A stretch of DNA of 64,000 nucleotides from Rhodoferax sp. Lineage in GTDB: Bacteria > Pseudomonadota > Gammaproteobacteria > Burkholderiales > Burkholderiaceae_C. Position numbers and translations under genes: made by a program. Location: positions 1 through 64,000 of the forward strand of contig NZ_JAAFIX010000002.1 of the NCBI RefSeq assembly GCF_013297935.1, in the 5' to 3' direction. A model generated the notes under the pieces. The model saw only the letters and a program-made list of their open reading frames with translations, was not told the origin of the DNA and ran no database searches. This document shows, piece by piece, positions 57,284 through 64,000 of the stretch (the first letter of the stretch is position 1; each line of letters starts with the position of its first letter).

Positions 57284-57304
57284 TCCTCTAAGCCGATTAG
57301 AGGA
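57284..57304. promoter_or_regulatory. Inverted repeat upstream of relaxase gene (candidate oriT or operator)
   Basis: TCCTCTAAgccgaTTAGAGGA: 8-bp perfect arms with a 5-nt loop, about 35 bp before the relaxase start. MobV origins of transfer usually consist of a short inverted repeat just upstream of mob, so this is the best local candidate; the nic site cannot be read. Confidence 0.4.
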
Positions 57305-57438
57305 AGTGACGCCCCCCGGTCTCGGTAGCACTTGGGTTTGGATTCCGGGGTTGCTCACCGAACTGTGCAACCGGGGCATGCAGGGCAACTTCAACGCCTG
57401 CGACGTCGGTCTCAAGGGGTACCTCAATGCGATGCCGG

Positions 57439-58224
57439 TCAGTGCAACATCTTGGCTCTTCGAAATACATGCTCCAAGTGCTTCGCGAGCGATGCCATGA
57501 ATTGCTCGTCATGTGTTGGCACACGGCCGACGGAAAAATCAAAGCAACCGGAGTGCTTAACTGCGCGGGCAATATGAACTGGCTTGGCATCTTTTAGTAC
57601 AGCAAATGACTGAAGGACGCTTCCCTCGCCTTTTACGACTATGAGCCTGGAGGCCTCAGAAAACATAAAGTCTTTGCGGCAGTTGCCCGCAATATCAAAC
57701 AGCTTTTCGCGACTTACCGAGTCATCGAAAAACACTGTCGCAGCAAGTTCGAGGTCCATATCGAATGTGCGGTAACTTGCTAATGGACCAATTGCCTCGG
57801 CAATCATGTCCATCAAGTGGAGAACCCGTTCGTAGGAGTCACGCTTGCCAGCTGAGAATTTCAGTGTCTGGCGAAAAGTCTTTGCTTGGTTTGCGATCCT
57901 AGATACGATCAATGCGGTGGCTGAGCATTGAGGGGCTGTCTGGCGCACATCAAAATCGCGATCTGTGATGAGCATTGCATAAGCACTTTCGACCCTGGTG
58001 ATGTCAAATACGCACTTGTTGGATTGGTCAATGTAAACCACACCAGTTCGTACCAAAGAGTCAAAAAGCACTTTTCCAACATCCGAAATTTTCCTGCGCA
58101 TTCGGCTTGAGGTAGATGCTGGAAATGGCAGAGTACATGCGTTGAAGCTAACTTGATCAATCGGTGGATGATCTGCATGCATGACATCAAAGAAGTTTCC
58201 GTTAGTGGTTTTCTTGGGTTCCAT
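57439..58224 (-). CDS. Hypothetical protein (261 aa)
   Basis: MEPKKTTNGNFFDVMHADHPPIDQVSFNACTLPFPASTSSRMRRKISDVGKVLFDSLVRTGVVYIDQSNKCVFDITRVESAYAMLIT. Mixed alpha/beta, soluble, no clear motif. A His/Cys-containing C-terminus (HSGCFDFSVGRVPTHDEQF) has no known pattern. ATG 58224. It has a long upstream region with a perfect 13-bp inverted repeat (58322-58358), which suggests tight regulation. Family not recognised. Confidence 0.6.
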   Translation of the reverse strand: MEPKKTTNGNFFDVMHADHPPIDQVSFNACTLPFPASTSSRMRRKISDVGKVLFDSLVRTGVVYIDQSNKCVFDITRVESAYAMLITDRDFDVRQTAPQCSATALIVSRIANQAKTFRQTLKFSAGKRDSYERVLHLMDMIAEAIGPLASYRTFDMDLELAATVFFDDSVSREKLFDIAGNCRKDFMFSEASRLIVVKGEGSVLQSFAVLKDAKPVHIARAVKHSGCFDFSVGRVPTHDEQFMASLAKHLEHVFRRAKMLH

Positions 58225-58321
58225 ATAGGCCTTGAGCTGTTGATTTCAATCGAGCAAGTGACGTTCACTAGCTTGTTTTCATTTTCACAACCTCAATGCT
58301 TTTTGGGTGGGCAAACCAGAC

Positions 58322-58358
58322 GAATTGGCCATTTCACTTTTGACAAAATGGCCAATTC
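58322..58358. promoter_or_regulatory. Perfect 13-bp inverted repeat, operator candidate
   Basis: GAATTGGCCATTT / AAATGGCCAATTC separated by 11 bp; inside it is a TTGACA hexamer (58340-58345) that could be a -35 box with GGTTAT 17 bp on. About 100 bp upstream of the minus-strand gene at 58224. A dimeric repressor site overlapping a promoter is the simplest reading. Confidence 0.5.
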
Positions 58359-58374
58359 GAGGGGTTATCGATGA

Positions 58375-58711
58375 CAAGCGATGTTGATCTGTTTAGTTGA
58401 GTTACCAATGATGGAAATTGAACATACCTTGAAATGCAGATGACTCAATTATTGTGTGCTCGCAGCAACGACGTACACCGAATCATGATCCCAAATCAAG
58501 CCTCGCTATATGTCTGAAGACTGACTGTTTTGGTGCAAGCCCACTATCCGTGAACTCGGAACCAAAACTCACTCATCGTCATTGTTCGTTGTCACATCAG
58601 GTGTTTACCTGAGCATTCTTAAAGTGCGCTTCAGTACCCTTCAGTAAACAATGATTGATGGAACCAGAAGTGAATTGGTAACGAAGAGCTGGGAGGTATC
58701 CCAGCTCCCAA
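58375..58711. other. Gene-free stretch with small repeats
   Basis: No credible ORF. It holds TCAGGTgtttACCTGA (58597-58612, perfect 6-bp arms), a TTCAGTA direct repeat near 58630-58646, and GAAGTGAATTGGTAACGAAG (58668-58687), which resembles GAAATGAGTTGGTAACGAAG at 54250. Confidence 0.4.
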
Positions 58712-59050
58712 TCAATTCCTACTGGTTAAATGCCAACCTTCACCGTGAGGACACTCATACACCCGTAGCCGGGTGCCACGCTCCTGCTCCAAGATTTGAG
58801 CACGGCGCACTGCAGCATGTTCTGATTCGTACGCTTGTTTGGAACATTCTGATGAGTAGAAACTCGGCGTATAGCGCTCTGCTGGGCTCAAATGCCAAGC
58901 ACTGCAACGACTGCAGCGGTAGGGAACCATTCGATTGCCGTGGGCTGCAAGGACATGCGCCGCCCCCGCCTCAGCAGCAGATCGGTCAGGATAGGCGCGG
59001 CGAGGCTTGCCGCGGGAATTGACGCAGATCGAAGAATGAATATTGAACAT
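58712..59050 (-). CDS. Small protein with two zinc-ribbon-like half motifs (112 aa)
   Basis: Internal duplication: PYRCSRCSAWHLSPAER and RVYECPHGEGWHLTSRN share the pattern YxC-x2-(C/H)-x2-WHL(S/T)S. The first is a CxxC knuckle followed by WHL. An Arg/Ala-rich N-terminus (RAYPDRSAAEAGAAHVLAAHGNRM) precedes them. Probably nucleic-acid or protein binding; function unknown. ATG 59050, separated from the next upstream gene by only 4 bp, so likely co-transcribed with the large FGE-like gene. Confidence 0.65.
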   Translation of the reverse strand: MFNIHSSICVNSRGKPRRAYPDRSAAEAGAAHVLAAHGNRMVPYRCSRCSAWHLSPAERYTPSFYSSECSKQAYESEHAAVRRAQILEQERGTRLRVYECPHGEGWHLTSRN

Positions 59051-59054
59051 GGAG

Positions 59055-60854
59055 TCATACCTCCAAGTCCATTACCACGCGAAAGCTGACCTTCGCGTTC
59101 TTGTAGGCTCCCCACGAGGTAGACCCGATTTGTCCTTCCCAAAATCGTCCACTGATCCACTCCCATTCCTGACACCACTCGTAGGCGTCCCAAGCATCAA
59201 TGAATGTCAGTCCTTGGTACTGTGCCCATGGCAGCGGATTCTTCCAAGTAGCACGAGGCGGAAAGTCATCAATCCATCGCTTACGCGACTTAGAAGTTAC
59301 TCCACTCTGCGGCGGTAGCTCTGGCACGTCTACACTTGGTTCAATGAAACGTGGCTCAGACCAGATCACCGCAGATGGCACTTCACGGCCTTCCTCTTCA
59401 CGTTGATCTGTTGCAAGTGGACGGGGTGGATATTCCTCCCAGGGAAAGCCCCTTTTCGCCAATGAATCGTAATGATGCGAATAGGCTGATCGAAGCGACC
59501 TAAGCTCCCCTCGGGTCGGAAGCCTCAGCGCGACACCAAGCTGACGCTCAAACCAAGCACAGAAAGCTTGTGAATCGACCCATGTAGCCCCAGCCGGCGA
59601 GTCATCTGGCTCACCATCATTCGCCCGCTCCCATGGCTCTTGGTTATCGGATCGGCGCTCAGCGTACCCGGTCTCAATAAGCATCCTGCGAAACGAGCCG
59701 ACAGTGATGAGCTCGCTCATGGCAACTTTACGCCCCTCAACCAGTGTGACTCTAAAACCCGGGGGAATGTCTCCAGACCACCGCACCCGCTCCAGAACAG
59801 GCAGCGTTCCCTGCTCGCGCAGCCAAGCACCTCGAACATCTACTGAACTGTTCAGTTGACGGGCCTGAATGTTTCCACCACGGTCGTAGAAGGCCTGTTC
59901 AGCCTCGTGTGCCTCGTGCTCCTCCCAAACTCCTTGGCGGAAATGTATCCGCCTATGAAGGTCGTTTTGGGTCATCAACCGCGAAGGTAAATCCTCAATC
60001 GCGAGATGATACGAATGCCCAAGGGAACTCGGTTGAGGTGGCTCTTTCTCGCGGTAATTGCGCCAAAGAATATCCCAGCCGCCATCATGGCCGCGAAGAA
60101 TCATCAAGCGGTCGCTGTAACGAAGAATATCGACCCATCCCTCCGGTTGAGGATCGAAAACAGCGCGAAAAGCAACCACTGCTGCCGTCGTACTTGCATA
60201 GTGCGTCTTACGCTCCTCTGGGTCGAAACCAGGCGCCCAGTAGGTCTTGTCAACGATATGACGCACAGGACCATCAATGAGCTTGTCGTCGAGAAACCCC
60301 CACTGCCCCATCAATTGATGTCTCTGCGTAAAGAGGTTCTCTGCACGCTGGCGCGCGCTTTCCGCACCGACAGTGAGCGAAGCGATTGCGGCTGCAGGCG
60401 TGTCATAGCCATTACCCTGATCCCAAGCTGCCCAGTTCACGCCATAACCGAGGAATACGCGTTGAGGCGCCGGAAGTTGAGCTTCGAAAAGGCGATCCGC
60501 CAGATCTCTCGGACTTGGCCCTGTACCTCCACTGAAATACAGATCTGTACAGCCACCGTTGTCAACCGGAAATACTTGGACTCGGTGGGTGCATCGGTTC
60601 CGCTTCAGGAAATCTTGAAAATCTGGCCACCCTTTCGATAGAAATGAGCCAAAGTCACCTTTAAAACCCAAGCAATTCACTATCGCGTTGAGAGTCAGTC
60701 GGTGCTGAATAGGCTCTTTTTCTGGATGTAGTACACGGCGCTTGGCACCTGCTTTGATCTCGTCGGGGGAGATGCCAGACAACGGAATGGCGTGTCCATC
60801 TCGCAGCAGCAGGTAACCAGGTCTGGGGGAGGCTTTGTTGAGGCCAATAGACAT
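59055..60854 (-). CDS. Large protein with C-terminal formylglycine-generating-enzyme-like (SUMF1) domain
   Basis: 599 aa from ATG 60854 (GGAGAAGAAT-ATG). The N-terminal about 370 residues do not match a family I know (motifs RVQVFPVDNGGCTDLYFSGGTG and RVFLGYGVNWAAWDQGNGYDTPAAA). The C-terminal about 200 residues have SUMF1/FGE-type order: MSELITVGSFRRML, ATWVDSQAFCAWFERQLGVALRLPTRGELRSLRSA, FPWEEYPP, DAYEWCQEWEWISGRFWEG and the ending KVSFRVVMDLEV (FR.V). The catalytic Cys pair of true FGE is not evident, so it may be a binding C-type-lectin-like version. Coupled to the downstream 112-aa gene. Confidence 0.65.
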   Translation of the reverse strand: MSIGLNKASPRPGYLLLRDGHAIPLSGISPDEIKAGAKRRVLHPEKEPIQHRLTLNAIVNCLGFKGDFGSFLSKGWPDFQDFLKRNRCTHRVQVFPVDNGGCTDLYFSGGTGPSPRDLADRLFEAQLPAPQRVFLGYGVNWAAWDQGNGYDTPAAAIASLTVGAESARQRAENLFTQRHQLMGQWGFLDDKLIDGPVRHIVDKTYWAPGFDPEERKTHYASTTAAVVAFRAVFDPQPEGWVDILRYSDRLMILRGHDGGWDILWRNYREKEPPQPSSLGHSYHLAIEDLPSRLMTQNDLHRRIHFRQGVWEEHEAHEAEQAFYDRGGNIQARQLNSSVDVRGAWLREQGTLPVLERVRWSGDIPPGFRVTLVEGRKVAMSELITVGSFRRMLIETGYAERRSDNQEPWERANDGEPDDSPAGATWVDSQAFCAWFERQLGVALRLPTRGELRSLRSAYSHHYDSLAKRGFPWEEYPPRPLATDQREEEGREVPSAVIWSEPRFIEPSVDVPELPPQSGVTSKSRKRWIDDFPPRATWKNPLPWAQYQGLTFIDAWDAYEWCQEWEWISGRFWEGQIGSTSWGAYKNAKVSFRVVMDLEV

Positions 60855-60866
60855 ATTCTTCTCCAA

Positions 60867-61475
60867 TGGCTATCCTTTACCTTCCCCAAAGCCGCCAGAG
60901 GGAAGAGAGATAGCACTGAATAAGACACATGTCAAAATCACGCCGATGCGGCGTAAATGAAAAGTCCATTTTGAGTGGACACATTGACGTAGCGAGAGAA
61001 CTTGCTATCGGCGCTGGCGGCACCGACGATCCTGCTGGGCGTCTCAAAGCCCGATAAAATTCTAACCCAACATTGAACTTGGTTTCAAGCTCGCACAATC
61101 ACTTTATGTGACGCTTGAGCGATTGACATGCACCCTCTCAGCCACAAGAGCCTGCGTTTAATGAACTTCGTCAACCAACCGGTTAGTGGCGAATTTGAAG
61201 AAAAGAGGCTCAAATCATTTGTTTCCTTGGTCAGGCTGAGCCGGGCCTTTACACCCTTGCGCCTTGCCTCAACGTTGATTTCAGTGAAGTCATATTCCAG
61301 AAACGGCAAGCGAATTCCACGATGTTTTCATTAAAAGACTCGAAGCACCGAGCTGACCAGCGTCAGCTTTACGCCCCTCTTCACGTTGATCCGAACTTTA
61401 TTGGCTTCAAATGAAACTCTGAGGCAATGAGTCAATTGAAAATGAAGTGTGAAACTGGAATGATTGAAGGCTGAT
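60867..61475. other. Gene-poor gap before the methyltransferase
   Basis: About 600 bp. Two overlapping small ORFs (61085..61309 minus, 74 aa; 61128..61334 plus, 68 aa) are open, but neither has a recognisable motif or clear ribosome site. The last 140 bp should hold the methyltransferase promoter. Confidence 0.4.
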
Positions 61476-62582
61476 ATGACAGTAAAGATAAATTCAAAGT
61501 TGGCCATCACTCCGTCTATTGAAGGGGTCGACCTTTTTTGCGGTGCGGGTGGACTTTCTTGCGGACTGGCAGCGCAAGGTATAAAGGTGGTCGCAGGTAT
61601 CGATGTGGACCCAGCTTGTGAGTTCCCCTACGAAGCGAACCACAAGGGCGCCAAATTCTTATTGCGTGATGTCACAACAATCAGCGGCAAAGAACTAAAC
61701 GATCTTTGGTCCCCGGGCGCTCTACGTTTGTTAGCAGGCTGCGCTCCATGTCAGCCTTTTTCAAGCTACGCAAACACGGCAACCGTCGACCAGGCTAAGT
61801 GGCGGCTGCTTGAAGAATTCGCCCGACTTGTTGATGAAAGTCAGCCAGATCTGGTCACCATGGAGAACGTGCCTCGGTTGCAAAGAGAGCAGCCATTTCA
61901 AGATTTTTTGAAGGCATTGGAGCGCGGCGGATACCAAGTGGCCTATGCTGTCCTAAATGCCGCTGACTTTGGTGCGCCGCAAAAACGAAAGCGCTTGGTA
62001 TTGGTGGCATCGCGCCTTGGCCCAGTCTCAGTTCCAGAACCGACACACAAAGGGACAAAAAACTGGGTGACTGTGCGCCAAGCCATCGGACACCTTAACA
62101 AGCTCAACGATGGCCAGACCTGCAAAACCGATCCTTTGCACACAGCTTCAAGCCTTTCGGAGCTAAATCGTGCACGGATAAAAGCCAGTAAGCCTGGCGG
62201 CACTTGGCGAGACTGGCCTCCTGAACTTGTGGCAGCTTGTCATAAGCGCGAAAGCGGCAAGCACTCCGCCGGCGTTTACGGACGTATGGAATGGGACAAA
62301 CCAGCGCCAACGATGACGACATTGTGCAACGGCTTCGGCAACGGACGCTTTGGACATCCAGAGCAACATCGCGGCATCTCGCTGCGTGAGGCTGCAATCT
62401 TCCAGTCTTTTCCAGAGACTTATCAATTCACTCCAAAAGGTGAAAGCGTAGTCATCAAAACTGTTGGTCGTTTGATTGGAAATGCAGTTCCGCCAAAGCT
62501 TGGGGAAGCTGTGGCTAAGGCACTCTATGCATCACTGCCTGCTTCGGCCGCCACTTCATTGGCCGGGACAAGAGCCAAGTAG
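61476..62582 (+). CDS. DNA (cytosine-5-)-methyltransferase
   Basis: C5 methyltransferase with ordered motifs: I VDLFCGAGGLSCGLAAQG (SAM binding), IV LLAGCAPCQPFSSYA with the catalytic Cys near residue 92, VI DLVTMENVPRLQ, VIII QKRKRLVLVASR, and X at the C-terminus KTVGRLIGNAVPPKLGEAVAKAL. The stretch between VIII and IX (target recognition) is short. 368 aa from ATG 61476; the track TTG 12 bp upstream is less likely. Its 3' end overlaps the convergent HEPN gene by 58 bp. Recognition sequence unknown. Confidence 0.93.
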   Translation: MTVKINSKLAITPSIEGVDLFCGAGGLSCGLAAQGIKVVAGIDVDPACEFPYEANHKGAKFLLRDVTTISGKELNDLWSPGALRLLAGCAPCQPFSSYANTATVDQAKWRLLEEFARLVDESQPDLVTMENVPRLQREQPFQDFLKALERGGYQVAYAVLNAADFGAPQKRKRLVLVASRLGPVSVPEPTHKGTKNWVTVRQAIGHLNKLNDGQTCKTDPLHTASSLSELNRARIKASKPGGTWRDWPPELVAACHKRESGKHSAGVYGRMEWDKPAPTMTTLCNGFGNGRFGHPEQHRGISLREAAIFQSFPETYQFTPKGESVVIKTVGRLIGNAVPPKLGEAVAKALYASLPASAATSLAGTRAK

Positions 62583-63286
62583 CGCCGGTTTTGAAGGTAG
62601 TTGTCGACCTCCATTGAAATTTTTCGCAAGGTCTCAAACACTGCGATAGAGTCAGCCTCCAGAGCAGGAACCGCGAGATCTCGACCTAAATCAGTGAAGC
62701 TCTTTTCGCCATGAGCCAACTCATTTCGATTGTTCTTCACTTTTTGAAGGGCTTGGTCTGTCAAATGGGCTGGTGGACGGTCATCGGGGGTTGGAGATAC
62801 CACTCCAAATTTCTTCAACTGCTCGTAAATAACAAGGCTATCAACGCTGCCTGAAATTCCGTCAACGCGCTTGTCCTTGCCTGAAGTTCGACTTTTCCAG
62901 TCATCCATCCAATACCTGAATAGGCTTGTATGAAGGGGCGCAGCGGACGAAAGCACTTTAGCTTTAGCGTCTTTTTTAACAGTTCGCAACACCAACCGAA
63001 GCAACTGCGCGTTCAGATCGTCCGCACTGGAGCAGTTGGCACCAATAACATCGTGCATTTCATCCAGAAGTTGAATCAACGTCGCCTCCATTGCGCTGTA
63101 AAGCAAAAGCAACAGATTTGCCTTAAGCGTGTGCGTGAGCTCCAAACCCAACGGGAACTGCACTTCACCATCTCTCGCGCTTAAGACCGCACGCCGCTCG
63201 ACCGCGACTTTCAGAAACGCTACGTATGCACTTGCCTCATGCGCTCTCTGCCTAAGGAGGTCATCCGTAAGGGGCACATGGCTCAT
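62525..63286 (-). CDS. MAE_28990/MAE_18760-like HEPN nuclease
   Basis: 253 aa helical protein. LTHTLKANLLLLLYSAMEATLIQLLDEMHDVI in the first helices and KVKNNRNELAHGEKSF carry the HEPN signature RxxxxH (R187-N-E-L-A-H192), the active-site motif of HEPN RNases. The overall layout matches the MAE_28990-type family that accompanies DUF262 proteins. ATG 63286 overlaps the DUF262 stop by 4 bp (ATGA), so the two are translationally coupled. Convergent and overlapping with the methyltransferase gene. Confidence 0.82.
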   Translation of the reverse strand: MSHVPLTDDLLRQRAHEASAYVAFLKVAVERRAVLSARDGEVQFPLGLELTHTLKANLLLLLYSAMEATLIQLLDEMHDVIGANCSSADDLNAQLLRLVLRTVKKDAKAKVLSSAAPLHTSLFRYWMDDWKSRTSGKDKRVDGISGSVDSLVIYEQLKKFGVVSPTPDDRPPAHLTDQALQKVKNNRNELAHGEKSFTDLGRDLAVPALEADSIAVFETLRKISMEVDNYLQNRRYLALVPANEVAAEAGSDA

Positions 63287-64000
63287 GAAAAGAGCCCAGG
63301 TTGTACTTCGCCCCCCTCATCCTCAGGAGTGTCCGGTGGTGAGTCAGCGTTGGCACTGTTTTCGACCACAGCGGTATCTTTATCCTCCACAAACGTCTTA
63401 CCCAATAAATTGTCACGCACATAGTGAATGCGATTTATCAACTTTGGTCGGGAGTTGCTTGCGTCAGAGCGGGTGTGTTTGATGAATTCCTTGCTGTCAA
63501 GCCACAAGTCCAAGTTCCCTGGGACAAGGTCGGGCTTTTCCCTTAGCGCAAGTGAAAGACCAACGGCGATGACTTCAAAGCGGATACGTGGAACAGTTGT
63601 GTAGCCCACTCGCTTGAATCCGTTGGGGAAATATTCAGACACAAGGTTTAGCATTTGGACAAATTCGCCAAGCATTGCAGCCTTGTCCACCTCATGAAAA
63701 CTCTGGTTCTTACTACGCAGATAATCTGTGAGGAAGTCATCGACACTTTTCTGGAAAGCTTGGTAATTGTTGAGGTAGGCGAAATACCGCAAAACGAACT
63801 CTTCGTATTCCTTTCGTTTTGCATTTCGTTCATTCAGTGGAACAAGTTTTTTGAAATCTTCATTGGCGGCACACTCTGTGATAAACGTCATAAAAGGTCC
63901 GTCAACTACGCCTCGCCGAACTTCCATAGTCGTAAGCCTTGTCCCGCCAGAGTTCAATCGATCAAACATTTCTCGACGTGCATCTTCATCGGCTTTTTCA
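63283..64000 (-). CDS. DUF262 (GmrS-like) protein, N-terminal part beyond window
   Basis: The reading frame runs off the right edge (EKADEDARREMFDRLNSGGTRLTTMEVRRG...), so the ATG at 63969 in the track is internal. FDRLNSGGTRLTTMEVRRGVVDGPF is the C-terminal hallmark of the DUF262 domain, which has a ParB/Srx-like nucleotide-binding fold and forms the GmrS half of GmrSD restriction enzymes. After it come about 200 residues of helices and an acidic tail (DTPEDEGGEVQPGLFS); no HNH/DUF1524 domain follows. It likely pairs with the coupled HEPN protein instead. Confidence 0.85.
   Translation of the reverse strand, partial: EKADEDARREMFDRLNSGGTRLTTMEVRRGVVDGPFMTFITECAANEDFKKLVPLNERNAKRKEYEEFVLRYFAYLNNYQAFQKSVDDFLTDYLRSKNQSFHEVDKAAMLGEFVQMLNLVSEYFPNGFKRVGYTTVPRIRFEVIAVGLSLALREKPDLVPGNLDLWLDSKEFIKHTRSDASNSRPKLINRIHYVRDNLLGKTFVEDKDTAVVENSANADSPPDTPEDEGGEVQPGLFS

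Noticed and set aside
59055-60854. FGE-like C-terminus as a diversity-generating retroelement target
   Set aside because: No reverse transcriptase, template repeat or adenine-biased variable repeat is visible, and the ending lacks the usual RGGSW...GFR variable pattern.
61085-61334. Overlapping small ORFs on both strands before the methyltransferase
   Set aside because: No motif, no clear ribosome site, and mutually antisense; kept only as a described gap.
1-64000. CRISPR array or cas genes
   Set aside because: No regularly spaced 25-40-bp repeats and no Cas-like proteins were seen.

Overview
The window reads as a betaproteobacterial chromosome, most likely from the Comamonadaceae (Rhodoferax/Polaromonas-like). 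This rests on gene content and gene order (cysS, TPR protein, L,D-transpeptidase, ppiA, ppiB, lpxH; glyA, nrdR, minor pilin cluster, ribD, ribE), moderately high GC, and an interspersed TATAGC...TTGCGC...GGGCTAGAGGC repeat of a kind I associate with that family. The genus call is inference.

Bases 1-42,880 are ordinary core chromosome. In order: the 5' part of aceE (minus); a PAS histidine kinase and a FixJ-type regulator; folD; an M3 oligopeptidase; a glutaredoxin-like protein; tRNA-Ser(GCT). Next comes a minus-strand tilS/accA/alkA/cysS group, followed by a plus-strand run of TPR protein, L,D-transpeptidase, ppiA, ppiB and lpxH. An HD-GYP phosphodiesterase and a DUF349 protein lie on minus, with a predicted ~205-nt structured RNA upstream of the latter. 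A lytic transglycosylase is followed by glyA behind a clear ZTP (pfl) riboswitch, then nrdR. The type IV pilus assembly cluster fimT-pilV-pilW-pilX-pilY1-pilE is AT-richer than its neighbours. After it come ribD, ribE, rpiA, pyrD, a DUF4394 lipoprotein, an FAD oxidoreductase, a small lipoprotein, an alpha/beta hydrolase, a PilZ/YcgR-like protein and an H-NS protein.

At 42,883-42,932 lies the 3' half of a tRNA-Val(CAC) gene, still followed on minus by a strong terminator. This looks like the residual attachment site of an element integrated into tRNA-Val. From there to the window end the content is that of a genomic island or integrated mobilizable element: unknown small genes, a very acidic protein, an (p)ppGpp-hydrolase-like HD protein divergent from a WYL regulator with a direct-repeat operator candidate, and a GIY-YIG-like nuclease. 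Then come an IS3-family element with a broken orfB, a truncated duplicate of an AAA+ ATPase, a protein with the three palm motifs of family A / T7-like polymerases, an IS remnant, the full-length AAA+ ATPase, a MobV-like relaxase, and a large protein with an FGE/SUMF1-like C-terminus. The right end carries a candidate defence locus: a 5-methylcytosine DNA methyltransferase converging on a translationally coupled DUF262 + HEPN pair. No integrase is visible; if the tRNA reading is right, it and the intact tRNA-Val should lie beyond base 64,000.

The strongest candidates for something new are the polymerase-like protein of the mobile element, the DUF262/HEPN/m5C-methyltransferase locus, the WYL/HD divergent pair, and a palindromic repeat that has entered three coding sequences in the same frame and leaves an AQGAI peptide in each.
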